Positions 36,613 to 45,261 are shown, numbered from the stretch's first letter. The stretch: DNA of 64,000 nt from Candidatus Gastranaerophilales bacterium (GCA_944325575.1 CALVAR010000006.1:27345-91344), one strand, 5' to 3'. A program made the numbers and translations. Notes: generated by a model not told the origin, from the letters alone.

Positions 36613-37386
36613 TTATTCTTTGTCTTTTGCGCTCAAAACGAACTGGGCACAAATTTCTGCCATAACAAGATATGTATAGAAATATGCAACAGGTATAAGT
36701 ATCAAACCTACAACCGTAATCGCAAGAACAGAACATAAAATCTGCATCATCACACTCAACGCAATAAATAAAAGAATAAGTACAAAATAATTACCCGCAT
36801 TATCTTTCACAAGAGAAAATGCTTCTTTAAAATCAACAAAAGAAAGTATTTTTAAATTCTTAAAGAAATTACACATCATCAAAGGACAAAAAACTATGAC
36901 AAGTATATAAAATAAAAGCAATAATGCACCGAGCAGTGTTAACAATATAAAAGGTACTGCCTGATGAGATGCGCTGTGTATGTGATATCCGCTCATAGTC
37001 ACTGCCAGAAGGAAAAAGTATATGCAGCTTGCTATTATCAAAGGAAGGCAGTATAAAAAATATCCTACAAAATATTTCAAACCTGTGACAATAAATCTTC
37101 CGAAGTCGTTCCAATCCGGTAATATAGAGTTTTGGTAGTTAATCCTTTTGTTTGCAGTTTCCGCTACATAACCGGCAAGTGCAAAGCTTAATACAAACGA
37201 AAATATAAAGCACAACACAAACGACAATATTGTCGCTGTTGCCGAATTTGATAAGATAAGAACAAAAATCGGCAGTATAAAAACTGCAAATGCAGCAAGT
37301 ATTATGCCGGAACCCGCCAAAAGTTTATTTACCCATTGTGTATCTTTTCCTATATAAGTAAGAGATTTTTCAAAATCAAGATTCAT
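36613..37386 (-). CDS. DUF4013 membrane protein
   Basis: The 257-residue protein has about five to six hydrophobic segments and the DUF4013 hallmark ILPDWNDFGRFIVTGLKYFVG in its middle (the Pro-x-Trp-x-Asp region), plus an N-terminal amphipathic FEKSLTYI. The function of the family is unknown. It is the first gene of an operon with thiL and ispD, an arrangement that may reflect shared expression only. Confidence 0.75.
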   Translation of the reverse strand: MNLDFEKSLTYIGKDTQWVNKLLAGSGIILAAFAVFILPIFVLILSNSATATILSFVLCFIFSFVLSFALAGYVAETANKRINYQNSILPDWNDFGRFIVTGLKYFVGYFLYCLPLIIASCIYFFLLAVTMSGYHIHSASHQAVPFILLTLLGALLLLFYILVIVFCPLMMCNFFKNLKILSFVDFKEAFSLVKDNAGNYFVLILLFIALSVMMQILCSVLAITVVGLILIPVAYFYTYLVMAEICAQFVLSAKDKE

Positions 37387-37488
37387 AATATTCTCCTTCA
37401 GCTTTATTATATTTTATCTCGTTATCCTTATTTGCAATATTGGCAAAATATTGACAAATTGTGTCATTAAACTCACGTACACAATATG

Positions 37489-37516
37489 AACAGTTTTTTA
37501 TATATAAATAACTGTT
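37489..37516. promoter_or_regulatory. Inverted repeat between divergent DUF4013 and protease genes
   Basis: AACAGTT (37489-37495) and AACTGTT (37510-37516) are exact inverted copies 14 bp apart in a 196-bp divergent gap. A regulator site is possible; a matching protein is not identified. Confidence 0.35.
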
Positions 37517-37582
37517 TATATCACAAAAATTATACACTATTTTTATGACTATACAAACCCGTTATTGTGCTATTATTTTGGT

Positions 37583-38404
37583 ATGAAAAAGATTCTGTTT
37601 TTGGTTCTGTCTCTGATTATAGTTACAAAAAGCTCTTTAGCAGCTGATTTTAACTCCTGCAAAGTACTTTATGATGATCAAAAGTACAATAATGCGGCAA
37701 ATTGTTTTTATCAAAGAATAAAAGCAAACCCTAATGATATACAGGCAAGATTCTATTATGCAGCTTCTTTATACTTTGACAGGCAGTACAATTTATCATA
37801 CGCACAATATAAATATATTGCACAAAAATATCCGAATACTGAAATAGGAAAATACTCAAAAGCAGAAGCAGCAAAAGTATACAGAAGAGTAACCGCAATA
37901 AAAAAAGCAAGAGAAAACGATACAGGTGATTATGCAGGAATACTAAACTATCGTTCAAAATGGTATAAAATGCCGGTTAAAATATGGGTAGAACCCGGTC
38001 CTTACAAAACAACAGCACTAAAAGCTTTTTATGAATGGCAGATAAAATCATCCGGTCTTGTTAATTTCAGCATAGTTGCAGATCCCAAATACGCACAAAT
38101 CAAGGTATATTTTGTTGATACAATTAATGACCCGGTATCCGACCACAATATAGGTCTGACAAAATTAAGATACATCGGTAATATGAATATGTCGGCAAAT
38201 ATACAAATTCTTCAAAGAACAGATTCAAATCAAATGCGTACAAATGCTCAAATATATCCGGTTGTCCTGCACGAAGCCGGCCACGCACTGGGGATAAGCG
38301 GACACAGTGACAGAAATAATGACATTATGTACGAAAACAATTTTACAAATGACACGCATCTGTCTGATAGGGACATAAATACCCTGCGAGCCATTTATAA
38401 ATAA
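37583..38404 (+). CDS. Secreted matrixin-like zinc metalloprotease with TPR-like N terminus
   Basis: The 273-residue product has a signal peptide (MKKILFLVLSLIIVTKSSLA), a TPR-like helical region (about residues 28-95, NAANCFYQRIKANPNDIQARFYY region) and a metalloprotease domain whose zinc site reads LHEAGHALGISGHSDRNNDIMY, the HExxHxxGxxH...M pattern of metzincins. Start: an ATG 18 bases upstream lacks a signal-peptide start, while TATTAT (37571-37576) lies 6 bases before this ATG, implying a leaderless mRNA. The target is unknown. Confidence 0.83.
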   Translation: MKKILFLVLSLIIVTKSSLAADFNSCKVLYDDQKYNNAANCFYQRIKANPNDIQARFYYAASLYFDRQYNLSYAQYKYIAQKYPNTEIGKYSKAEAAKVYRRVTAIKKARENDTGDYAGILNYRSKWYKMPVKIWVEPGPYKTTALKAFYEWQIKSSGLVNFSIVADPKYAQIKVYFVDTINDPVSDHNIGLTKLRYIGNMNMSANIQILQRTDSNQMRTNAQIYPVVLHEAGHALGISGHSDRNNDIMYENNFTNDTHLSDRDINTLRAIYK

Positions 38405-38640
38405 TCCTGAGGGAACAAAGTGACCGAAGGATCTCAAGGACTCTTGGATTACATATCAGATGTGTAAGATTCTGAACACAATCGTTCTTTGTGCAAGGCA
38501 TGTCTAACGCTTCAGAATGACCGATTCTTATTTATGTGTTGGGCATGTATGCCCAACCTACAGAACTCGTCTGAAGCTTCTGCAAGAAAACAATTATTCG
38601 GCAGAATAAAGTCTGCCCCGCAGACCGGAGTAATTACATA
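38405..38640. repeat. Composite of dispersed-type intergenic repeats
   Basis: The gap after the protease gene contains TCCTGAGGGAACAAAGTGACC followed by GAAGGATCTCAAGG (a motif like the widespread intergenic word in which CCTGAG and GAAGGATCT flank a short core), its partial mirror in GCTTCAGAATGACCGATTCT, and the palindrome GTTGGGCAT-GT-ATGCCCAAC (38538-38557). A 63-codon ORF across it is not credible. Confidence 0.7.
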
Positions 38641-38641
38641 C

Positions 38642-38671
38642 AAAAAAGGCAAGCTCGTGCCTGCCTTTTTT
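38642..38671. terminator. Bidirectional Rho-independent terminator
   Basis: AAAAAAGGCA (38642-38651) pairs with TGCCTTTTTT (38662-38671) with an inner GGCA/TGCC stem. It lies between convergent genes and has T runs on both strands. Confidence 0.88.
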
Positions 38672-38690
38672 GTACATTAAAAATATAAAC

Positions 38691-39200
38691 TTAATATCTT
38701 TTTATGTCCTCATCGATATATTCTGCCATATCATGATTGTATACTCTGATTACATCTTTTGCTTCATTTTTTTGATAGCGCGGTAAATCTTTATACAGTT
38801 TTCTTATGCTTTCTTCCAGAATATAAGCATCGCTGTCTTTCCCCTGTTCTTTGCAGATGGAAGCAAGTTGTATTTTGCCTTTTATCGCAGAGAGATAATC
38901 TTCATCTGCAATAAAATCATCAACGGCTTTTGAAATTCTGTATTTTTTTATCTCTATTTCCGGCGGCTGCGGTCCCTCATAGTCATAATATGGTGACAAG
39001 TCATCACTGCCGTAGTTATATCGACTTCCAAAGCTTACCTTTGGAAATTGTGCCAACAAAATATTTGCACGTACAGAAATAGGCTTGTCTTGTGATGTTT
39101 CCGTAGTCTGCTGTTGTTCATCTGTAGGAACGGTTTGATTACGCTGAATAACTGCCTTGTTATAAACAGGCATTAAATTTGAAATACCTTGTACACCCAT
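38691..39200 (-). CDS. Tagged hypothetical protein, 169 residues
   Basis: No family is recognised. The polar N terminus (Gln/Thr-rich at 20-40) ends in VSFGS (residues 55-59), matching the tag found on eight other proteins in this window. After it comes a Tyr/Asp/Pro-rich stretch and a helical C terminus (RISKAVDDFIADEDYLSAI, then a helix of about 40 residues). I choose the ATG at 39200 because a GAAAGAG site precedes it and the upstream ATG adds ten unusual residues. Confidence 0.65.
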   Translation of the reverse strand: MGVQGISNLMPVYNKAVIQRNQTVPTDEQQQTTETSQDKPISVRANILLAQFPKVSFGSRYNYGSDDLSPYYDYEGPQPPEIEIKKYRISKAVDDFIADEDYLSAIKGKIQLASICKEQGKDSDAYILEESIRKLYKDLPRYQKNEAKDVIRVYNHDMAEYIDEDIKRY

Positions 39201-39332
39201 TTTGTCACTCTTTCTAAACAATAAACACATAAATATTATATGTTTACACTACTATATTTTTAGCAGGATATCTATAGAAATTTTTTATTTTTTACAAACT
39301 TTAATACACTTTTCGGCGTATTTAGATTTTAG

Positions 39333-39360
39333 TTGACCATTTTTTCTCGGGTGGTACAAT
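39333..39360 (+). promoter_or_regulatory. Promoter of tRNA-Gln
   Basis: TTGACC (39333-39338), a 16-bp spacer and TACAAT (39355-39360) place a transcript start near 39367, a few bases before the tRNA. Confidence 0.75.
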
Positions 39361-39374
39361 ATATTTATAGTCAT

Positions 39375-39448
39375 TCCGGGATCGTCTAACGGCAGGACAG
39401 GTGACTCTGGATCATCTAATCGTGGTTCGAATCCATGTCCCGGAGCCA
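39375..39448 (+). tRNA. tRNA-Gln (anticodon CUG)
   Basis: The 74-base gene folds as a cloverleaf: acceptor TCCGGGA/TCCCGGA, D-arm GTC-GAC, anticodon stem GGTGA/TCATC with loop CTCTGGA (anticodon CTG, reading CAG), T-arm CGTGG/CCATG with loop TTCGAAT, and encoded CCA. A promoter and a terminator flank it closely, so it is transcribed alone. Confidence 0.95.
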
Positions 39449-39481
39449 TAAAAAAGACCTCAATTCTTGAGGTCTTTTTTT
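39449..39481 (+). terminator. Rho-independent terminator after tRNA-Gln
   Basis: AAAAAAGACCTCAA pairs with TTGAGGTCTTTTTT around a 3-base loop, directly after CCA. It can also serve dapB on the other strand. Confidence 0.92.
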
Positions 39482-39526
39482 GTAAATATTTCTGTTTATA
39501 GCTTGTTTGAAAATGTTAACGGCTTA

Positions 39527-40309
39527 TTACATGATTTTTTCCAAACCGTAAATAAATTCATTGTGGTCGGCAATGTATTTTATTGCGAGTTTTACTCCTG
39601 CCATATAGCATTGTCTGTCCATAGAATCATGACGTATAGAAAGAATTTGTCCTGAAGCACCGAATAAAACTTCCTGTGAAGCTATATAACCGGGCATTCT
39701 GACAGAGTGAATATGAATATCAGAGTATGATTTTCCGCCTCTGGCACCCTGTATAGTTTCTGTTTCGGGACAATTACCGGATTCAAAAGTCATATTCCCT
39801 GATTCTGACATCATAAGAGCTGTTTTGATAGCTGTACCTGACGGAGCATCTTTTTTCTGGTTATGGTGCAGTTCAATAATTTCTGCGTTATCAAAATATT
39901 TTGCAGCCTGCTGGGCAAACATCATCATAAGTATTGCACCTGTAGAAAAGTTTGGTGCAATAAGACAACCAAGACCTTTTGCCTGCGACATTGCATTTAG
40001 AACTTCAATTTGTTCATCAGAAAGGCCTGTTGTACCGATAACGGGACGTACTCCGTTTTCAAGACATATCTTTGCATTTTCAAAAACGTATTTTGGCTGT
40101 GTAAAGTCGACCATTACATCAGGTTTGTGCATTTCTATTGCTTTTTTCAAATCGCCTATAACTCTAACTTCGTGTGTAGGGCAAACCTGTTCGTCTATTT
40201 GATTTATATCTACCGCACATACAAGCTCAAGGGTTTCATCATTGCAGACTGCTTTAACAACCTCCTGCCCCATTTTCCCCATTGCCCCTACAACACCTAC
40301 TTTTACCAT
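39527..40309 (-). CDS. dapB: 4-hydroxy-tetrahydrodipicolinate reductase
   Basis: The 260-residue enzyme reduces a dipicolinate precursor with NAD(P)H in lysine and peptidoglycan-precursor synthesis. Signatures are VGVVGAMGKMGQEVV (nucleotide binding), VDFTQPK, VIGTTGLSDEQI, APNFSTGAILMM, IELHHNQKKDAPSGTA (active site) and GARGGKSYSDIHIHSVRMPG. The full length is present. AAAGGA precedes the ATG. It shares a 144-bp divergent gap with the phosphohexomutase gene. Confidence 0.96.
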   Translation of the reverse strand: MVKVGVVGAMGKMGQEVVKAVCNDETLELVCAVDINQIDEQVCPTHEVRVIGDLKKAIEMHKPDVMVDFTQPKYVFENAKICLENGVRPVIGTTGLSDEQIEVLNAMSQAKGLGCLIAPNFSTGAILMMMFAQQAAKYFDNAEIIELHHNQKKDAPSGTAIKTALMMSESGNMTFESGNCPETETIQGARGGKSYSDIHIHSVRMPGYIASQEVLFGASGQILSIRHDSMDRQCYMAGVKLAIKYIADHNEFIYGLEKIM

Positions 40310-40453
40310 TTTTATTTCCTTTCTTTATTATTATTTAAAAAATTATCATCAAAGTTAGTATTTTTATATTAACCATATAAATTAATATACATCTTTTTAT
40401 AATTTTTGTATAATAAATAAGTTATTAAATGTATAATACGGAGAGCCGAAACA

Positions 40454-42736
40454 ATGATAAATAAACAACCCCATTCTGATTTAGAAAAATCTCTTTTTGA
40501 ATCTGTTGATTCAAAAACACCTGATTATATAAAAGAAAACAAACTGATTGATTTGGACAATAAAAACGAATTTATTTTCAGATTAAAAAAAGAACATCTG
40601 GAACCATATGATAAAGATTCAAACCCCGAGGGGTTAAATCTAAAAGACTGGTTTAGTGGATATGCAAAAGAGGCGGAAGTCTCGACAGCAGGTATCAGAG
40701 GACCTCAGAACATTCTCTATCCTTATGACACAAGATTCCCTATTAATTTAATCGGTATAATGCTTGCAACAGAAGCAAAAGCTCTGGTTGCAAAAGAGCT
40801 CTATCCTGACAGCGAAATTGTAAAACTTGCAGGATGCGAAGTACGTTATAACTCACAGGCATTTTTAGAATTGATTGCACGTATACAGGCTGCACACGGT
40901 ATTAAGACGATTGTTCCTGTTGACAGAAAGACAATCCCCATCTGGATGGCATCATTTCTTGCTTTTAAACTTGATTTACTGGGCGGTGAGTACATTACTT
41001 CAAGCCACGGTATCTCCGTTAAAAATGCCACAAAAGACCTTAACTCGCAGGGAAGCCAGTATCTTCCGGAAGAGTCAATGTTATTTGTAAATAAAATAAA
41101 ATACATTTTTGAACAGGCTGAAAAAAACGGATACTACGACATAAAAATCGCATCAAACGGCAGCACTCTTATCTCACAGGAAGAGATGAAAAAGCTTAAT
41201 GACGGTGTAAAACTCTATAAACAGTATCTGCAAGACGGTGTTGCAAAAGATGCAAACCTTAATTTGATAAAAAATTTAAAAGATAAAATTGTTATTGAAA
41301 ATGTAGGCGGTTCCGCTTATAGAACTTTGAGCAGAATATTAAAAGAACTGGGTATAGAAGATAAGTTTGTATGGATGAATAAAGAAGAAGATCCGTTCTT
41401 CCATGGTATCGGCAAGTATGATACCGACCCCAAAGGCAACAAAACCTTCTATGACTATTCTGTAGATGCTACGGTGCTTTCAAAAGACAAAGACGGAAAA
41501 CCTTATTTCCCTGTAATAAAATCACTCCACTATGAGGAAAAACTCAAGGATTACCCTGTCGGAACAGCTGTTCTAATTACGGATCCGGATCACGACAGAC
41601 TGACAGTCTGCCAGATAGAGGCAGAAGAAAAAGCCGGATTTTTAAAGTCTCTCGGTATAGATTATGTGGCTCTGGACAGCGGAAGAATTCTTACCGTATT
41701 TACTGCAAACCAATCGTTCCTTATGATTATGGACTTTTGGATGCAGCAATTGAAAGCAGAAGGACTTTTTGATAAACACCCCAGATTTATGATTAAAACA
41801 ACGGCATCTGCACGTTCCTGGGATGAATGGGCAAAGAAAAACAATATCAAAGTTGTTAATGTGCCTGTCGGTTTTAAAGAAATTGCCAATGTTATGAAAA
41901 AAGTTGAAAAACAAATATTGGACAATCCCGAAAAAGATGTTGTTGTAACTGATGTTCTCGGCAATGATATTAATCTCGGCGTTAACCCTAAACTTATCTT
42001 TGGCGGAGAAGAATCAGGCGGTATGATTATCGGCTCGGAAGAACTTATAAAATCTCTTTCCGGCAGAGCAGCAATTGCGATGAGAGAAAAAAGCGCGACA
42101 GAAGCAATTGTCGTGGCTTCTGCTCTTGCATCTTATCTGGAAAAACAAGGAACTTCTATGTCAGAGTATCTTGATGATGTGTTTAAAAATAATGAAATCA
42201 TATCCAAATTTGATATAAGAGAAGACATCTCGTACTATAACGAGTCTGAGCCTGATATTGAAAAATTGAAACAGGCAAAAGTTGCAGGCGAAGCACAGAG
42301 AACCAAGAATGATGTGTTCTATCTTACAATGGCGGTTGCAAAAAAGATGGGCAAAATGTCACTGGAGCAAATAAGAGAAATTCTTTCTGATACTTTTAAA
42401 AACCTGCATTTTGATAATCTTACAGACGTAAAATTTGTAGGCGACGGAACATATCTTGAGTTTACAGATAAATTTATAGAAATTCGTCCATCGGGAACGG
42501 ATGCAAAAACAAAAGCCTACGGTGCCGGTGCAAGCAAAGAAGAGATTAAACAGTTTGCACAAATAATGGGCAATTATTCCGGTGATATTACGGATTTGTA
42601 TAAAAAATACGTTGATATGAATCTTTATGAAAACGCAAAGGAATTGTCATTAAAAGATTATGCGGTATTTACAAATAAGGATGCCAATAACGCTAAATTT
42701 GTAATACCCGACTACAATAAGACTTTTGTATTTTAA
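40454..42736 (+). CDS. Alpha-D-phosphohexomutase (phosphoglucomutase/phosphomannomutase-like), long form
   Basis: The 760-residue product has all four catalytic regions of the phosphohexomutase family: the phosphoserine loop ITSSHGISVKN near residue 184 (usual form TASHNP), the metal loop DPDHDRLT, the sugar loop FGGEESGGM and the phosphate-binding loop RPSGTDAKTKAYG. N-terminal STAGIRGPQN matches the G-x-R-G block. It is much longer than the usual 450-580 residues, with extra N-terminal and inter-domain material. The phosphoserine loop keeps Ser-His but loses Asn-Pro, so substrate or kinetics may differ. Confidence 0.82.
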   Translation: MINKQPHSDLEKSLFESVDSKTPDYIKENKLIDLDNKNEFIFRLKKEHLEPYDKDSNPEGLNLKDWFSGYAKEAEVSTAGIRGPQNILYPYDTRFPINLIGIMLATEAKALVAKELYPDSEIVKLAGCEVRYNSQAFLELIARIQAAHGIKTIVPVDRKTIPIWMASFLAFKLDLLGGEYITSSHGISVKNATKDLNSQGSQYLPEESMLFVNKIKYIFEQAEKNGYYDIKIASNGSTLISQEEMKKLNDGVKLYKQYLQDGVAKDANLNLIKNLKDKIVIENVGGSAYRTLSRILKELGIEDKFVWMNKEEDPFFHGIGKYDTDPKGNKTFYDYSVDATVLSKDKDGKPYFPVIKSLHYEEKLKDYPVGTAVLITDPDHDRLTVCQIEAEEKAGFLKSLGIDYVALDSGRILTVFTANQSFLMIMDFWMQQLKAEGLFDKHPRFMIKTTASARSWDEWAKKNNIKVVNVPVGFKEIANVMKKVEKQILDNPEKDVVVTDVLGNDINLGVNPKLIFGGEESGGMIIGSEELIKSLSGRAAIAMREKSATEAIVVASALASYLEKQGTSMSEYLDDVFKNNEIISKFDIREDISYYNESEPDIEKLKQAKVAGEAQRTKNDVFYLTMAVAKKMGKMSLEQIREILSDTFKNLHFDNLTDVKFVGDGTYLEFTDKFIEIRPSGTDAKTKAYGAGASKEEIKQFAQIMGNYSGDITDLYKKYVDMNLYENAKELSLKDYAVFTNKDANNAKFVIPDYNKTFVF

Positions 42737-42807
42737 GCTTGTTAAATATCGATAATATTTTTACATAATAAATAGTATCAATATATAAAATTCCTAATGT
42801 TAAGAGT

Positions 42808-42835
42808 TTGTATTTAAATACATGTCATTTATAAT
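42808..42835 (+). promoter_or_regulatory. ruvC promoter, probably leaderless
   Basis: TTGTAT (42808-42813), 16 bp and TATAAT (42830-42835) fit a sigma-70 promoter. The ruvC ATG at 42843 lies 7 bases after the -10 box, so the mRNA would begin at or next to it. Confidence 0.6.
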
Positions 42836-42842
42836 TGTATTT

Positions 42843-43343
42843 ATGAGAATATTGGGGATTGATCCGGGAATAGCAATTGTTGGCTACAGTGTTATTGATG
42901 CTGTAGACGGTGTGTATACGCTTGTTGCATCAGGATCTATTCAGACTGATAAAAACAAATCAGAGGCAGGAAGGCTTTTAGAAATTTGTTCTGATATGGA
43001 AGAAATTATAAAAAAATATAGCCCGGATTCTGCCGGTGTGGAAAAACTCTACTTTTTCAAGAATCAAAAGACAATTATCCCCGTTGCTCAGGCTCGCGGA
43101 GTAATTATGATGACTTTGGAAAAGTATTCTATAGACGCTGTTGAATATACACCGATTGTGGTAAAACAAACTATAACTGGTTATGGCAGAGCAGAAAAAA
43201 GCGAAGTAGCAGAAGCCGTAGAACGAATGGTAAATAAAAACGGTAAAAACTGGCCAAAGCTTGATGATACCGTTGATTCTATAGCAATTGCCGTGTGTCA
43301 TGCCAGAAACTGTGAATGTAATTTAGCAAAATATGCAATATAA
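42843..43343 (+). CDS. ruvC: Holliday junction endonuclease RuvC
   Basis: The 166-residue nuclease resolves Holliday junctions. MRILGIDPGIAIVGYSVI is the canonical start with the first catalytic Asp, followed by AGVEKLYFFKNQKT (Glu), ARGVIMMTLEKY, YTPIVVKQTITGYGRAEK and the final DDTVDSIAIAVCHA (Asp pair). An upstream in-frame ATG at 42822 would extend into the -10 box and is rejected. A membrane protein gene follows after 15 bp and mtnA after that. Confidence 0.95.
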   Translation: MRILGIDPGIAIVGYSVIDAVDGVYTLVASGSIQTDKNKSEAGRLLEICSDMEEIIKKYSPDSAGVEKLYFFKNQKTIIPVAQARGVIMMTLEKYSIDAVEYTPIVVKQTITGYGRAEKSEVAEAVERMVNKNGKNWPKLDDTVDSIAIAVCHARNCECNLAKYAI

Positions 43344-43358
43344 AATGCAGAGGTAATT

Positions 43359-43835
43359 ATGGAAATAAAACAAATTTTATTAAAACAAATGGCAATGCTC
43401 TCTAGCGTAATGGGGCTGATACTCGGGATACTTACTATTATTCCGTTTATTTGCAATTTCTCATTCTTTGCTTTGATAGTGCTTGCTGCTCCGGCAATTC
43501 TTATTTACATGAAAAAACTCGATATGATAGGCATTCTTGATATCAGACAGGGTGCATTATATGGTGCAATAATAGGTTTTATTTCTTTTATTGCTTTTTC
43601 CGTATCTTTTGTCCCTCTTGCAACAATAATAGGCTTTATTTATAAGGGGTCTTTTTATCTCGGTGTCAGCCTGTTGTTTCGTTCCGGTTTCTTTGTTTTA
43701 ATTATGATGGTTTTCTTTGTTGCAATACTTGCAGCATTGATGAATGCGTTTTCCGGACTGGTTACAATTTATATTTATAATCAGATTGAGCAAAAGCCGG
43801 AAGAATCAAAGACAGACATAGATATACAGGAATAA
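43359..43835 (+). CDS. Four-helix membrane protein of unknown function
   Basis: No family is recognised. The 158-residue product has about four hydrophobic segments (for example MLSSVMGLILGILTIIPFIC and ALIVLAAPAILIYM), small loops and a short acidic tail (EESKTDIDIQE). It lies 15 bp after ruvC and 5 bp before mtnA, so it is probably co-transcribed with them. Confidence 0.65.
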   Translation: MEIKQILLKQMAMLSSVMGLILGILTIIPFICNFSFFALIVLAAPAILIYMKKLDMIGILDIRQGALYGAIIGFISFIAFSVSFVPLATIIGFIYKGSFYLGVSLLFRSGFFVLIMMVFFVAILAALMNAFSGLVTIYIYNQIEQKPEESKTDIDIQE

Positions 43836-43840
43836 AGATA

Positions 43841-44917
43841 ATGGATTTTAAATCAAAAATTAAGACTATTGAATGGATAAAAGACAAAAATGTTTCCAGA
43901 ATGGTAGATCAGCTGGTAATACCTTATGAATATAAGCTGATTGATATCAATACCTCTGACGATATGTATAATGCAATCAAGACAATGATTGTAAGAGGCG
44001 CACCGGCTATTGGTATTGCAGGTGCTCACGGTATGGCGCTTGCTGCATTGGAAATAGCTAAAAAAACACAAAATCCTCAGGAATTTTTATCTTTGCTGAA
44101 AGAAAGAGCTGAGTTTCTCAAAAGTTCCAGACCTACTGCCGTTAATCTTATGTGGGCTGTTGATAAACAGTATGATTACATAAAAAATTGCGGCAAAAAC
44201 GTTAATGAAATGGTTCAAATGCTTATTGACCATGGCATACAGCTGGAAAATGAAGATATTGAAATAAATAAAAAAATAGGTGATTACGGAGCGGAACTTG
44301 TTCCTAAAAAAGGAGCAACAATACTTACGCACTGCAACGCGGGCGCACTTGCTACAGTAGGATACGGTACAGCACTCGGAGTTGTTCGTTCGGCTTTTGC
44401 AAAAGATAACACAATTCAGGTTTTTGCTGATGAAACAAGACCCCGTCAACAGGGTGCAAGAATTACAACATTTGAACTTGCTATGGACGGTATCCCTGTT
44501 ACGCTGATTACTGACGGTATGAGCGGCTATTTTATGAACAAAGGCATGATTGATATGGTCGTTGTAGGTGCGGACAGAATTGCTTCAAACGGTGATACCG
44601 CAAACAAAATTGGTACTTACAATCTTGCAATAGTTGCCAATTATCATAATGTACCGTTTTATATTGCAGCACCTTTGTCTACAATTGATACTTCAATTTC
44701 TACAGGCAAGGAAATACCGATTGAAGAAAGAAGCCATGAAGAGGTTACTCATATAAATGGAAAAAGCGTTTGTGCTGACGGTGTGAATGTAATTAACCCC
44801 GGCTTTGATGTTACTCCGGCAAGTTTGATTAAAGGAATTATAACGGAGAAGGGTGTACTTTATCCGCCTTATGAAGATTCTATAAAAGAAGCTTTTGGGC
44901 TGGTTAATTCATTATAA
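43841..44917 (+). CDS. mtnA: Methylthioribose-1-phosphate isomerase
   Basis: The 358-residue enzyme converts methylthioribose-1-phosphate to the ribulose form in methionine salvage. Signatures: IVRGAPAIGIAGAHGMALAAL (substrate loop), SSRPTAVNLMWAVDK is seen as KSSRPTAVNLMWAVD, ILTHCNAGALATVGYGTALGVV with the catalytic Cys, ADETRPRQQGARITTFEL, VGADRIASNGDTANKIGTY with the catalytic Asp, and the C-terminal NPGFDVTPASLIKGIITEKG. No other mtn genes are nearby. A terminator follows. Confidence 0.95.
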   Translation: MDFKSKIKTIEWIKDKNVSRMVDQLVIPYEYKLIDINTSDDMYNAIKTMIVRGAPAIGIAGAHGMALAALEIAKKTQNPQEFLSLLKERAEFLKSSRPTAVNLMWAVDKQYDYIKNCGKNVNEMVQMLIDHGIQLENEDIEINKKIGDYGAELVPKKGATILTHCNAGALATVGYGTALGVVRSAFAKDNTIQVFADETRPRQQGARITTFELAMDGIPVTLITDGMSGYFMNKGMIDMVVVGADRIASNGDTANKIGTYNLAIVANYHNVPFYIAAPLSTIDTSISTGKEIPIEERSHEEVTHINGKSVCADGVNVINPGFDVTPASLIKGIITEKGVLYPPYEDSIKEAFGLVNSL

Positions 44918-44940
44918 ATATTAATACTTCATAATATTGA

Positions 44941-44972
44941 AAAGCGATGTATTTTTATACATCGCTTTTTAT
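44941..44972 (+). terminator. Rho-independent terminator after mtnA
   Basis: AAAGCGATGTAT pairs with ATACATCGCTTT around a TTTT loop, followed by T residues. Confidence 0.92.
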
Positions 44973-44981
44973 TGATAAAAT

Positions 44982-45070
44982 AAAAAAAAGCCGTCCATTG
45001 AGGCCGGCTACTAGACTTGGGGAGGAGGTTTGTTTGACCTTTCGGTCTAACAATTTAGTAATCGGCTTAT
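44982..45070 (-). ncRNA. Candidate small RNA with CCUCCUCC motif and terminator
   Basis: Read on the minus strand, the segment has a small hairpin GACC-gaaa-GGTC (complement of 45036-45047), a single-stranded-looking CCTCCTCCCC (complement of 45019-45028), then a hairpin AGCCG...CGGCT (complement of 45009-44989) running into eight T residues. This is the shape of a trans-acting small RNA ending in a Rho-independent terminator. The C-rich motif complements a Shine-Dalgarno sequence. Only a weak promoter is visible, and it is convergent with mtnA. The rest of the 344-bp gap up to 45261 is AT-rich and holds the ribosome site of the next small gene. Confidence 0.45.
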
Positions 45071-45261
45071 TTAAATAAAAACTTTAACAATATCATCTAT
45101 TTGGTTTACAAAGAGAAACCATCTGCTGCTGAAAACGCTTGTATTTAGCAGATTTTACTCAATAATTAAGAATTGTAACAGAAATCTTTAAAATTGAAAT
45201 TATATAAATTTGAAATACTTTATATATATGTAAGTGATGTAAACAAGAGGTTATTAAAGAA

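Noticed and set aside
38489..38680. 63-codon ORF on the plus strand
   Set aside because: It runs through the repeat mosaic and a terminator hairpin, has no ribosome site, and its composition does not resemble the neighbouring genes.
45034..45078. 14-codon TTG-started frame after GGGGAGGAGG
   Set aside because: Very short with a rare start; the same bases make a better minus-strand small RNA.
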